DNA of 64,000 nt from Sporolactobacillus sp. CQH2019 (GTDB lineage: Bacteria; Bacillota; Bacilli; Bacillales; Sporolactobacillaceae): the NCBI RefSeq assembly GCF_028765345.1, contig NZ_JARAJZ010000010.1:62001-126000 (forward strand). The letters run 5' to 3'. Under the pieces are notes generated by a model. The model searched no databases. It had not been told where the DNA came from and saw only the letters and a list, made by a program, of their open reading frames with translations. The position numbers were made by a program, and so were the translations under genes. Shown here in pieces: positions 1 to 8,710 of the stretch (positions are counted from its first letter, which is position 1; each line of letters opens with the position of its first letter).

Positions 1-422
1 ATGGTTGATTTGTCATTAACAAGCGTCAGGACTTTGTCATAAGTCAATTTGCGGCCAGCAAAGGTCGTCTGCAAAGTCTGCCACAATGACTCGTTCACAA
101 AAGCTGTTTTTCGTCGCATGTAATTTGTAACACGGATCGAGGCAAGCGACTCTCGCGGCTTATTTGTAAGATATGACAAAGCAAATTTACGTAGTTTGAT
201 TAGTGTCACATGGGCAACCTTGATTCGTTCAACAAGCTGGAGATCATCCAACGCCTTGATTTGTTTGCCGACATCAATCGGATCCGTACTATAAAAATAG
301 CTCATGTAATTGATCAGATGTTTACGGTAAATTAACCCGTGTCCAAATACATGCACGAGCCGCAACAGTTGATCGTTTTTGGCCACTTTACATGCGGCGA
401 GTTTTTGATCATGAGTAATCAT
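1..422 (-). CDS. Uncharacterised protein, C-terminus cut by window edge
   Basis: The minus strand is open from an ATG at 422 to the window edge, about 140 residues, beginning MITHDQKLAACKVAKN. A GGATAGGAG box ends 9 bases before this ATG; an alternative ATG at 431 lies too close to it. The start is 12 bases beyond the stop of the upstream gene at 435-1031, so the two are probably co-transcribed and translationally coupled. The protein is basic, with no membrane segment and no motif I recognise. Its position after a replication-relaxation-like gene suggests a plasmid or integrative-element function, but that is only context. Confidence 0.6.
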   Translation of the reverse strand, partial: MITHDQKLAACKVAKNDQLLRLVHVFGHGLIYRKHLINYMSYFYSTDPIDVGKQIKALDDLQLVERIKVAHVTLIKLRKFALSYLTNKPRESLASIRVTNYMRRKTAFVNESLWQTLQTTFAGRKLTYDKVLTLVNDKST

Positions 423-434
423 TTTTATCATCTC

Positions 435-1031
435 CTATCCTTTAATTTGTTCAAAATTAATATCAAGCACTTTGGCAAACTCCACTTTGGCCTCAATGTC
501 CGCGGCATCATAACCTCGTGTTATCACCTCTACGCCGACGACTTCGCCGGTCTCCTCACTGACATAGCTCCCATCCAATGAGCTGATTTTGTGATCTGTA
601 ATTGCTTGTTGCAACTCGTCGTAACGATCCGGGTCTCGGTTTAACAGCTCGTTGCGGAGATCCGCTTCGGTTTGCCAGGTGTCTCGCTCCGGGAGCGAGA
701 GAGCAAAATATCGCTCGCTGACTGATAAGTCATGCTCCGCTGATGATGACCTGTAAAAATTGCTCATGCCGAGTTGTTTCTCACAAAATTTCCGGCCGGC
801 TGATGTCAACCGGTAGACGGCAAAAGTCTCATGAGTGTGGACATTTAGGTAGCTGCATTTATCGAGGTAATCGTCCCTGCAAAAATTCCGGATACGATTA
901 TCTGATTGATCGAGCTCATCCTTAAGATCGGACTGTTTGATGTAACCGACAGCCCGAAAAGCGGCGAGCATGCGGCGATCTTTTGTGGTTAGCGTGTTGA
1001 TATAAGATGATTTGCGACCTCTTTTACCCAT
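435..1031 (-). CDS. Winged-helix protein resembling replication-relaxation family
   Basis: About 198 residues. The chosen ATG at 1031 has an AAGGAGGG box 8 bases upstream; an ATG at 1037 is in frame but too close to it. The N-terminal 75 residues (LTTKDRRMLAAFRAVGYIKQ, then a charged turn and FCRDDYL) look like a winged helix-turn-helix. A following HDLSVSERYFAL segment resembles the conserved His-containing block of replication-relaxation proteins of Gram-positive plasmids and ICEs. This family assignment is by eye and tentative. The gene is transcribed leftward into the partial gene at 1-422, and upstream of it lies a long hairpin-rich non-coding region. Together these suggest the edge of an integrated plasmid or conjugative element. 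Confidence 0.5.
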   Translation of the reverse strand: MGKRGRKSSYINTLTTKDRRMLAAFRAVGYIKQSDLKDELDQSDNRIRNFCRDDYLDKCSYLNVHTHETFAVYRLTSAGRKFCEKQLGMSNFYRSSSAEHDLSVSERYFALSLPERDTWQTEADLRNELLNRDPDRYDELQQAITDHKISSLDGSYVSEETGEVVGVEVITRGYDAADIEAKVEFAKVLDINFEQIKG

Positions 1032-1047
1032 ATACATACCCTCCTTT

Positions 1048-1880
1048 TTTTAATAGATTTGGATGAGTAAGGGGTGGATGGAGCTTTTAATCTTTTGCTC
1101 ATCGAGCGATTGTCTGCTGATGAGATGTCCGTTAAGGACAGCTCAAAGCAGGCATGAGCTGATGAGAGATACGACAAGATAAAACTTGCCAGGATCATTC
1201 GACCTTTTGAGATGGCTGCGTCCGTCAAGGACGCTTGCCGCTCAAATGGGAGAGTTGATCCGTTACACCCCGCAGGGCCGAGCGAGTCCAGGCCGGAAAT
1301 GAGCAGCTTGCTGCGGGGCGTAGCCACATTTCCGAGCCGTACCTTTGACCCGCAGGGGAAAAGGGGACGAGTGAGGCCTGCGTCCTTGCAAGCTAAAACA
1401 AGATCCCGTTGAGAACTTATCTGGCTTGCCATATATACTAGATAAGAGACACCGAAAATATAACGGAAATGGCGAGGCAACGCCCTTTTGATAAAAAAAG
1501 GCTGGCTCATGCAGAGCCGGCTAATGGTTTTGAGAGAACGCAACAGACCACCACGCCGAAGCGGAGCGAAGGCTTTGCCGTCTGGTTACCGCACATGGAC
1601 TCTTTTGACTAGCTGTGCCTGACTCGGTCGCAAGATCGGGGCTGCACGCTGGGCATTAAGTTCATGTGACCTGCTGTTATGATGACTTATTTTTTTTACA
1701 GATAGACGTTTCGGTTATTTTCTTGCAACAAATTATTTTCATTGGAATACTTTTGTACCCGAAGGGTACGTTTGAAAATCATCCGGCAGTAAAAATAAAT
1801 AATTACAGTGGAATTAATCTTAAAATGTCTTGAAATTTGATGCGAGGAGAGAGGAATAAGAAAATGATCAATGCAAAAAA
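1048..1880. other. Hairpin-rich non-coding region of a mobile element
   Basis: No convincing gene lies here. The DNA is more GC-rich than the flanks and full of inverted repeats: TGTCC-GTTAA-GGACA near 1129, CGTCC-GTCAA-GGACG near 1222, and CCCCGCAG near 1267 pairing with CTGCGGGG about 40 bases on. A small GTACCC-GAA-GGGTAC hairpin sits near 1757. A long minus-strand open frame at 989-1543 crosses the region but has low-complexity composition and no ribosome binding site. Such regions beside mobilisation genes often hold an oriT, an antisense RNA or a regulatory RNA; which of these applies cannot be decided from sequence alone. Confidence 0.45.
1492..1521 (-). terminator. Rho-independent terminator, leftward
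   Basis: Arms 1501-1508 and 1514-1521 form an 8-bp GC-rich stem (one G-T pair) with a 5-base loop. It is followed on the minus strand by seven T residues. No protein gene lies just upstream (1522-1880), so it may end a small leftward RNA. Confidence 0.55.
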
Positions 1881-1888
1881 ACTATGTT

Positions 1889-2374
1889 TCAAGACTCTTC
1901 TGTGTCCGCCTCTATTACATAGCCCGATTTTTGTAAAACGGGTATATCTGCTACTTTAATTCCGTTGGCATACCCCTTGTTAACTGTAAAATTTCCAGCT
2001 TTTTTGATGTCCTTCTCAGTTATATCAAAAAGGAAATGGGTAATAAAATCCCAAGACCCAATACTGTCATTCTCAATTTTGACGTAGCTCTGCGACTCAA
2101 CTTTACCGAAATCTTTAATGTATTTATTTGTCGTAATAACGTCACCATCATCACTTGCATGAGCAAAAGTACTCATAGACAAATGAATATTATTACCCGA
2201 TCTGTTTATGAGATAAACCGTGTACACAAACCCATCTGGATCATCTAAATTATCCCGACAAATAGCTAGAAATTGATCTCCCTTTATTTCACATTTGTCT
2301 CTTTCTGCGTCAAACTCACACTCCATTTTCCAGCCGTCTTCAATTGCTTTGATGATCCAATCCGTCATGCTCAT
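1889..2374 (-). CDS. Hypothetical protein
   Basis: About 161 residues from the ATG at 2374, which is preceded by AAGGAG at 9-base spacing. An upstream in-frame ATG at 2410 would add 12 residues that overlap this ribosome binding site. The protein is acidic and soluble, starting MSMTDWIIKAIEDGW, with no signal peptide or membrane helix. I do not recognise the family. It stands alone between two gene-poor stretches and is probably cargo of the mobile element. Confidence 0.5.
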   Translation of the reverse strand: MSMTDWIIKAIEDGWKMECEFDAERDKCEIKGDQFLAICRDNLDDPDGFVYTVYLINRSGNNIHLSMSTFAHASDDGDVITTNKYIKDFGKVESQSYVKIENDSIGSWDFITHFLFDITEKDIKKAGNFTVNKGYANGIKVADIPVLQKSGYVIEADTEES

Positions 2375-2698
2375 TCTCAATCGCTCCTTTTCGGATAATT
2401 CGCTTTTCATTTAGTCATCTGGTCTTTATCTCGTTACAATATATTTACTGTCAATTTCACTGTCAGTTTATATATTAATTCCTTATTTTAAAAATAAATA
2501 CATGTCACATCTTCTTCTTTTATTTTCTGAAGCCTCTTATTTCAGGACGGCGGAGTATAAAAAATTAACCTGTTATTAGTGCAGTCGGAACTAGATCGAT
2601 AGAATTCAAATGGATTGCTAGGTAGAAAAGAAAAAGGAAAAATTGATACTAGAGGTGTCTTGGCAAAAAACGTATGACTTAGAAGAATTGATCAACTG

Positions 2699-2827
2699 AT
2701 GCAGAAGAAAGAGTATCAAGGTTATTCAACTTTTAAGCACGATATCGTCGAACATATGATTAATAATTATAGTATAGAACCTAATCAGGCACAAGAAATT
2801 GTAGGACGTCCGAAAATCTGGTCTTAG
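2699..2827 (+). CDS. Small ORF or gene fragment, 42 residues
   Basis: A 42-codon frame begins MQKKEYQGYSTFKHDIVEHM and ends GRPKIWS. It has the amphipathic composition of a real helical protein (HDIVEHMINNYSIEPNQAQEIV). No good Shine-Dalgarno box precedes the ATG, so it may be the 3' remnant of a longer gene; the preceding sequence is interrupted by stops. It is the only recognisable coding sequence in the 2411-2872 interval. Confidence 0.35.
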   Translation: MQKKEYQGYSTFKHDIVEHMINNYSIEPNQAQEIVGRPKIWS

Positions 2828-2872
2828 ATTACGGACGATATGGATTGCTCTGATCACATGGGAACTAGATTA

Positions 2873-3277
2873 TTAATCAAAGAGGCTTGCTTCACGTCGT
2901 TCATCTTTGATGATTGTTTTTTTGATTACGTCGATGGCCTCATCCGGATCTAGACTAGCCAGGTGGTCACGTAGGAATAACCGGTATGGAGCCATTGGGG
3001 GGTGATTTTTAACAAAACATTTGAGAACGAAGTGATCAAAACGCCGAGCTAGTCGATCATAAAAGCTGTCATACTTGGGTTCCTCCAGTGATATTTTATC
3101 CGTCCGTAGGGCATCAAAAAGTTCCTCAACGCTCTCAAAATGATGAGTGTTAAAGTAAGATACGTCGATCTGAATGAGCCCATCCCCCCTTTCACCGCAT
3201 GCGTAAGTAGTCTTACAGATGCAGATAATCTGATTATCGATATATGCAATCGCTTGCTCCGTATCAAAGTCTGTCAT
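2873..3277 (-). CDS. Hypothetical protein, second gene of a pair
   Basis: About 134 residues starting MTDFDTEQAIAYIDNQ. The ATG at 3277 follows AAGGTGAT; an in-frame GTG at 3286 overlaps that box. The gene begins just beyond the stop of the gene at 3283-3750, so the two are translationally coupled. A Cys pair lies near residues 18 and 25 (ICKTTYACG), and the C-terminus is rich in Asp, Glu and Lys. I do not recognise the family. Tight coupling of two small unknown genes in a mobile region allows a toxin-antitoxin or immunity role, but nothing in the sequence shows it. Confidence 0.5.
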   Translation of the reverse strand: MTDFDTEQAIAYIDNQIICICKTTYACGERGDGLIQIDVSYFNTHHFESVEELFDALRTDKISLEEPKYDSFYDRLARRFDHFVLKCFVKNHPPMAPYRLFLRDHLASLDPDEAIDVIKKTIIKDERREASLFD

Positions 3278-3282
3278 CGTGA

Positions 3283-3750
3283 TCACCTTGCATCCGAGAT
3301 AAATTTAACAACATAATCCTGCTGTTGTCGATGAGCGTAATTTTGCCTGAGCAAATCAACATAAGGTGCCGCACTTGTTGATAACAGGAGATTGTCCAAA
3401 AATGCGGTGTGTGAAATCAAAAACTCTGCTTGGATATCTATAGAGAGATCGGTAAACTTATCTGCTTTAATGTAATGATCAATACAATGAGTTACAAAAA
3501 GATCAGTCATGTACCTGTTTAGGGACGAACATTGTCCATTCAAATCGTAATTGTACGGCAGATAGAGTTGGTGTGTATAGGCATAAAGATCGCTGCTTAA
3601 GTTGTGTCTATTGTGGTGAATATAGTCAAGATCTACCTCCGTATAACCACCAAAATCTTTCACAACGTAATCCCTCAAGAAATGGATCTTATCGTTTTGT
3701 ACGAGCTGTTTGAGGCAGTTTAAAATTAATTTTTCTGATACTGTTTGCAT
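3283..3750 (-). CDS. Hypothetical protein, first gene of a pair
   Basis: 155 residues starting MQTVSEKLILNCLKQL. The ATG at 3750 has AGAGGAGGT about 11 bases upstream. The sequence is rich in Tyr, His and Asp (DLDYIHHNRHNLSSDLYAY) and has no membrane segment. No known domain was recognised. It precedes and is coupled to the gene at 2873-3277 on the minus strand. The gap upstream (3751-4109) separates it from the divergently transcribed defence island. Confidence 0.5.
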   Translation of the reverse strand: MQTVSEKLILNCLKQLVQNDKIHFLRDYVVKDFGGYTEVDLDYIHHNRHNLSSDLYAYTHQLYLPYNYDLNGQCSSLNRYMTDLFVTHCIDHYIKADKFTDLSIDIQAEFLISHTAFLDNLLLSTSAAPYVDLLRQNYAHRQQQDYVVKFISDAR

Positions 3751-4109
3751 TCGTTTTGGATACCTCCTCTTTTTTTGACATCCTATACTAGATACTTAAG
3801 TACAAAAAAATAATTCATTCCTTAGTCAAGGAAGAAGTATCCCTTAATTTCAGCACAAAAAATCGTTATCCTGAGTTTCTGATTGAAGAATAATACCTCA
3901 TTTTTAAAAAGATAAACAAAAAATTATTTAAGGTATTGCAATTACCTTTAGTACGACTTATGATGAATACATCAAAGGAAGAAGGATATTCAATTGCAAC
4001 ATAATCATTAAGAAAAACAGGCAACCCCAACATAGATGAGTTGGGTAATTTTTAGGCATTATTAATAAAAAGTAAATTAAATACCTTAAAAAATACTGGA
4101 GAGATTATA
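3751..4109. promoter_or_regulatory. Divergent intergenic region upstream of the defence island
   Basis: This AT-rich gap drives leftward genes and the rightward methylase-like gene. It contains AAGGTA-TTGCAAT-TACCTT (about 3929-3947). TTAAGGTATT and AATACCTTAA lie as an inverted pair about 150 bases apart (near 3928 and 4078). A CCCAAC-ATAGATGA-GTTGGG hairpin followed by a T-rich run (about 4025-4055) looks like an attenuator or terminator. These could be operators; no regulator is encoded nearby. Confidence 0.35.
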
Positions 4110-6026
4110 GTGAATGACGAAGAGAAGATGAACTTACTTAGGCAAGGTGCAGATGTATTAAGAGGACAACTACCCGTTTCTCAAATCTTAGAAACTGAGG
4201 CAGTTATTCTGACGCACATGTACATTGAGGCCAATGATAAATTAGCGGCACAAATGCCCAAAGAATGGTTATGGTCAAACATTACGCGTACGGGGGGTAA
4301 CCTCAAAGAAAAGATCAACGAAGCATCTGTGACTGCTGAAGCAACCTTTCCATTTTTAACGGATGTATTTCGCTGGGTTAGAATAACAGAGCACATGGAT
4401 GATCGCAGTCTTTACCGGCTAATAAATGTCTTTCAGAGCTTTGCAACGATTGACGTAAACGAATACAGTGATCTTTTTGAAAAAATGCTCTATAGATTTG
4501 GAGAAGCTGAGGGCAAGCGTGGTGGTGGATTCATTACACCATTGCCTATCGCTAAACTGCTTCTTCAATTATTGGATATAAAAAATGGCGATGTAAACGA
4601 TGGTGCGGCTGGGATCAACCAGTTTTTGATCGAAGCAAGCCGTTATGCTGAAAAAAGAGGAAATCATGTTAAACTCTTCGGACAGGAAATAAATGCAACA
4701 ATTTGGGCACTCGGAAAACTTCATTTATTCATGCAAGGGTTAATGGATGCCAAGGTGACATTGGGAGATACTCTATTAGATCCACCAATGAATGTAGATC
4801 ATGCACTGCAAAAATTTGATTATATATTAATGGATCCACCCTATTCATTAAAGAATTGGGGTTTAGACCAAGTTAAAGGTGAAGTTCTTGGCCAATTTCG
4901 TTATGGGGTTCCCAGCAAAGCGAACGCAGATATGACTTTTGTTTCTTACGTTTCAGCTTCTCTTAATGAAAATGGAAAGGCTGCCCTTATCCTGCCGCAT
5001 GGTGTCCTTTTTAGAGGAGGAGCAGATGGAAAAATCAGAGAAGGCATGATTCGTGATGATTTAATTGAAGCGGTTATCGGCTTACCAGCAAATTTGTTGT
5101 ATTCTACATCTATACCAGTGATCATCCTAATTCTTAATAAAAACAAATCAAAAGAAAGAAGAAATAAAATTCTACTCATTGATGCAAGTAATGAGTATCA
5201 GCCAGGCAAAGGACGAAACATTTTAGAGACTAAGCACGTTGAAAACATTGTGAAGATGTTTCGATCTGGCAAAGAAAATGAAGAAAACTGTCGTTTTGAA
5301 TCAATAAAGGAAATATTAAAAGCTGATGCAGATTTATCAATTTCTAGATATTTTACTGTGAATGAGGTCCAAGGAAAATTTGGCCTAGTAAAGGTGGATT
5401 TGAATAAATTCGAAAAATCATCTACTCCGAAAAAACGTCTCTATGAAGTCGCAGAAACATTCAGAGGAATGAATACACCTTCCCTTTCAAAAGTTACAAG
5501 TATGGAAGATGGATATCCTGTCATTCAACTTGTTGATGTGCAAGACGGAGAGATTAATCTCGGCCAATTAAATAAGATGCCGGTTGACGATCCATCAAAA
5601 ATTCAAAATCATCTTGTTCAAGAAGGTGATGTCATCATTTCGAATCGCGGCAATGTAATCAAAATTGCCATTCTGCCTAAAATCGAAAAGGAAATAATTC
5701 TTAGCCACAACTTTCATGCGATTCGGCCCAAAGCTGGAATGAGTTCTCTGTTCATTAAAGCCTATCTGGAAAGCCCTGTTGGTCTGTCTTATATTGAATC
5801 GATGCAAAAAGGGACAGCTGTAAAGGTACTTGGATTAAAGGAATTAAATTGCTTGCCGGTGCCGGTGCTGTCCATTGAGCAACAAAAGGTAATAGGTGAC
5901 GAAGTAGAAAAATCCGAGAAGGAATACAGGAAAGTAATAATACAAGCAACGGAAATTAGAAAGAAAAAATATGAGGATTGCTTTGAAAAAATGGGGGTTA
6001 GTGGTGCAATAATTGAAAGACGATGA
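4110..6026 (+). CDS. N6-adenine methylase-like protein fused to a specificity-type half, degenerate motif I
   Basis: 638 residues from a GTG at 4110 with GGAGAG 6 bases upstream. Residues about 1-400 match the HsdM-type N6-adenine methylase fold: a helical N-terminal region, FITP (motif X region), and motif IV as DPPY at 242-245. Residues about 430-630 look like one type I specificity half (target-recognition domain ending in a helix starting EQQKVIGDEVEK). The SAM-binding motif I, normally DPxCGxGG, reads NDGAAGINQ at 163-171, so the glycine pair is lost while DPPY is kept. It may be catalytically weak or a DNA-reading decoy. It lies just before the type I system and a 167-residue unknown gene. 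A solitary methylase-specificity fusion is the alternative. Confidence 0.75.
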   Translation: MNDEEKMNLLRQGADVLRGQLPVSQILETEAVILTHMYIEANDKLAAQMPKEWLWSNITRTGGNLKEKINEASVTAEATFPFLTDVFRWVRITEHMDDRSLYRLINVFQSFATIDVNEYSDLFEKMLYRFGEAEGKRGGGFITPLPIAKLLLQLLDIKNGDVNDGAAGINQFLIEASRYAEKRGNHVKLFGQEINATIWALGKLHLFMQGLMDAKVTLGDTLLDPPMNVDHALQKFDYILMDPPYSLKNWGLDQVKGEVLGQFRYGVPSKANADMTFVSYVSASLNENGKAALILPHGVLFRGGADGKIREGMIRDDLIEAVIGLPANLLYSTSIPVIILILNKNKSKERRNKILLIDASNEYQPGKGRNILETKHVENIVKMFRSGKENEENCRFESIKEILKADADLSISRYFTVNEVQGKFGLVKVDLNKFEKSSTPKKRLYEVAETFRGMNTPSLSKVTSMEDGYPVIQLVDVQDGEINLGQLNKMPVDDPSKIQNHLVQEGDVIISNRGNVIKIAILPKIEKEIILSHNFHAIRPKAGMSSLFIKAYLESPVGLSYIESMQKGTAVKVLGLKELNCLPVPVLSIEQQKVIGDEVEKSEKEYRKVIIQATEIRKKKYEDCFEKMGVSGAIIERR

Positions 6027-6184
6027 AGAAATTAGTTTTAATGTTTTAATAAGAAATTGGCACTGGAAACTTTAATAAAATAAGAGTAAAAAATGTCAAT
6101 TCAGCAATGAACCGTATGGTTTAAAAGTTCTTGAAATGGAAGCAACTTTCCTTTAGTAATAACAGATTAGGGGGGGGAGAAATA

Positions 6185-6688
6185 ATGACAAAACTCAGAG
6201 TCGCAGATTTCTACTATGGAGCAGTTCTATCTATGTTATTTAATCAGGGGATTATGAAACCAGCGTTGATTGAAGGTAATGATGACCGGCAGGTTTATGA
6301 CTTCACGACTAACCCAGGCAACGAATACAGATTATTCATGAAGTATCGTGTAGAGAAACAAGATAAAAAATCACCTGATTACTCTAGTTGGTCGTTTAAT
6401 ATTACAAAAGATCATCAAGAGCTCAAAAACTATATTGAAAAAGGGTATAATGTGGTACTTGCCTTAGTTTGCAGACCTAAGGATCTTGCAAAGAGCGAAC
6501 TTGTGTTATTAAATAAAGAGCAAATTCTTCAAATTATTAATACCGGCAAGATGACGTTTACGGTCAAATGGAAAAAACATGGGAGATATTATCGGATTCC
6601 AAGGATAGGTGAGAATTCATCAGATTTGACTGTAAAATATAACAGTTTCGAAGAGTTATTTAAAACAAGGACATCTTTGAATAATTAA
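6185..6688 (+). CDS. Hypothetical protein within the restriction island
   Basis: About 167 residues. The ATG at 6185 follows a run of eight G residues then AGA (about 6170-6180) that serves as ribosome binding site; an in-frame ATG at 6131 would include this box in the coding region. Sequence features include a conserved-looking WSFNITKDHQELKNYIEKG and VVLALVCRPKDL followed by a basic stretch. That suggests a small alpha/beta protein, possibly nucleic-acid or nuclease related. I do not recognise the family. It ends 11 bases before hsdM, so it is very likely co-transcribed and possibly an accessory of the restriction system. Confidence 0.55.
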   Translation: MTKLRVADFYYGAVLSMLFNQGIMKPALIEGNDDRQVYDFTTNPGNEYRLFMKYRVEKQDKKSPDYSSWSFNITKDHQELKNYIEKGYNVVLALVCRPKDLAKSELVLLNKEQILQIINTGKMTFTVKWKKHGRYYRIPRIGENSSDLTVKYNSFEELFKTRTSLNN

Positions 6689-6699
6689 GGGGAATCACA

Positions 6700-8709
6700 A
6701 TGGAAAATTTTAATGATAAAGTAAGCTTTATTTGGAGTATTGCTGAATTACTGAGGGGGCCTTACAAGCCTGAGGACTATGGTCTTGTTGTTTTGCCTAT
6801 GGCCGTATTACGTCGCTTTGACTGTGTTCTTGAACGCACGAAAACAGATGTGCTGGATCAATATGAACAAGTTAAGGAGCTACCAGAAGAAATTCGTGAT
6901 GAAATATTAAATCGTGTCGCGGGGCAACAATTTAACAATACCAGTCAATATGATTTCCAGAGACTTCAAAGCGATGCGGATAATATTGCCGACAATCTTC
7001 GTGATTACATCAATGGTTTTTCCAAGTCAGCTCGAGATATTATTGAGTACTTTGATTTTGAAAAGCAGATTGACAAGATGGAACGGAACAATATGCTCTA
7101 TTTGGTTGTGCAGCGATTCAGCCAAATTGATTTACACCCGGATCAAGTTTCAAATCGTGAAATGGGTTACATCTTTGAAGAATTGATTCGTCGGTTCTCT
7201 GAACATGCTGAAGCCGGTGATCACTACACGCCTAGAGAAGTTATTCGGTTGATGGTTGCCTTACTCTTTATGGACGACGAGGACATTTTAACCAAACCAG
7301 GAATTACCCAAACACTTTACGACAGTTGTGCAGGAACTGGCGGCATGGGCTCTGTTGCTCAGGACTACCTTAAAGAATTAAATCCAAAAGCTGATCTGGA
7401 GTTTTTTGCTCAGGAATTCAATGAAGAGTCTTATGCAATTTGTCAGGCGGATATGCTCATTAAGGGTGAGAATATTAAAAATATCCAATTCGGTGACACA
7501 CTTTCGCAAGATGCATTTCCGGCGATGCAATTTGACTATCTAATCACCAATCCCCCATATGGTGTGGATTGGAAAAAAGAAAAAGATGCGGTACAAGCAG
7601 AATTTGACGAAAAGGGATTCAATGGTCGGTTTGGTTCAGGCCTGCCACGTATTAGTGATGGTCAGCTTCTATTCCTGCAGAATTTAGTCGCTAAGATGAA
7701 GCCCGTAACTGATGAAAATAAAAAGGGATCTCGTGTGGCGATTATTATGAATGGTTCACCGCTCTTTACCGGTGACGCAGGGAGTGGAGAGAGTGAGATT
7801 CGTCGCTATTTATTTGAACATGATTTAGTAGAAGGAATTGTGGCTTTGCCTAATGACATGTTCTACAATACAGGAATTTCAACTTATATTTGGATCTTAA
7901 CCAATCATAAAAGCGTGTTTCGAAAAGGAAAAGTAGAGTTGGTTAATGCTATTGACTTTTATCAAAAAATGAAGAAGAGTATGGGAAACAAACGAAATGA
8001 GTTATCAGAAACAAATATCAATGAGATTGTAAGATTATATGGGGATTTTAAAGAGGGAGAAAATATTAAAATTTTTGATAACGAAGACTTCGGTTTTCAG
8101 AAGATCACGGTTGAACGACCGTTGCGTCTTAATTTCAAAGTTGATGCGGAACGAATTGAACGGTTAAAGGCTGAGAAAGTTTTTGATGGATTAGCAAAAT
8201 CCCGAAAAAAGGGATCAGCGGGTATACAGGAAATAGAAGAAGGTAAAAAGCAACAAACACAAATTATCAATGTTTTGCAGGATATGCAATCTGATAACGT
8301 ATATAAAAATAGAACAGAATTTGAAAAGAAGCTGAAAAATGAATTTAAGAAATTTGATTTGACAGTAGCTTCAACATTACTAAAGGCCATTGTCAATGCA
8401 CTATCCGAAAAAGACGAAACGGCAGAAATCTGCAAAGATAGAAAAGGGTGTCCAGAAGCCGATCCAGATTTAAGAGACACCGAAAGTGTTCCATTAAAAG
8501 AAGACATACACGAATATTTTGAACGGGAAGTATTGCCCCATGTGCCTGATGCTTGGATCGATGAATCAAAAACAAAAATCGGTTATGAAATACCATTTAC
8601 GAGACATTTTTATAAATACAAGAAACTTAGAGGTTCACAGGAAATTATGGAAGACATCAAGAAACTTGAGGCAAGTATTGCAGATCAATTGAAGAAGGTG
8701 ATTCAATAA
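6700..8709 (+). CDS. hsdM: Type I restriction-modification methylase subunit HsdM
   Basis: 669 residues. It transfers a methyl group from SAM to adenine N6 in the sequence chosen by HsdS and, with HsdR, forms the restriction complex. Motif I is intact (DSCAGTGG at 208-215) and motif IV is NPPY at 284-287. The N-terminal helical domain (WSIAELLRGPYKPEDYG) is typical. The protein is about 150 residues longer than classical HsdM because of a charged C-terminal extension, ending with a YFEREVLPHVPDAWID block seen in many Firmicute HsdM proteins. The stop is followed after one base by hsdS, so the genes form an operon. Confidence 0.93.
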   Translation: MENFNDKVSFIWSIAELLRGPYKPEDYGLVVLPMAVLRRFDCVLERTKTDVLDQYEQVKELPEEIRDEILNRVAGQQFNNTSQYDFQRLQSDADNIADNLRDYINGFSKSARDIIEYFDFEKQIDKMERNNMLYLVVQRFSQIDLHPDQVSNREMGYIFEELIRRFSEHAEAGDHYTPREVIRLMVALLFMDDEDILTKPGITQTLYDSCAGTGGMGSVAQDYLKELNPKADLEFFAQEFNEESYAICQADMLIKGENIKNIQFGDTLSQDAFPAMQFDYLITNPPYGVDWKKEKDAVQAEFDEKGFNGRFGSGLPRISDGQLLFLQNLVAKMKPVTDENKKGSRVAIIMNGSPLFTGDAGSGESEIRRYLFEHDLVEGIVALPNDMFYNTGISTYIWILTNHKSVFRKGKVELVNAIDFYQKMKKSMGNKRNELSETNINEIVRLYGDFKEGENIKIFDNEDFGFQKITVERPLRLNFKVDAERIERLKAEKVFDGLAKSRKKGSAGIQEIEEGKKQQTQIINVLQDMQSDNVYKNRTEFEKKLKNEFKKFDLTVASTLLKAIVNALSEKDETAEICKDRKGCPEADPDLRDTESVPLKEDIHEYFEREVLPHVPDAWIDESKTKIGYEIPFTRHFYKYKKLRGSQEIMEDIKKLEASIADQLKKVIQ

Positions 8710-8710
8710 A

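Noticed and set aside
989-1543. Long leftward frame (184 codons) through the hairpin region
   Set aside because: No ribosome binding site, low-complexity composition caused by GC-rich stems, and overlap with the start of the real gene at 435-1031.
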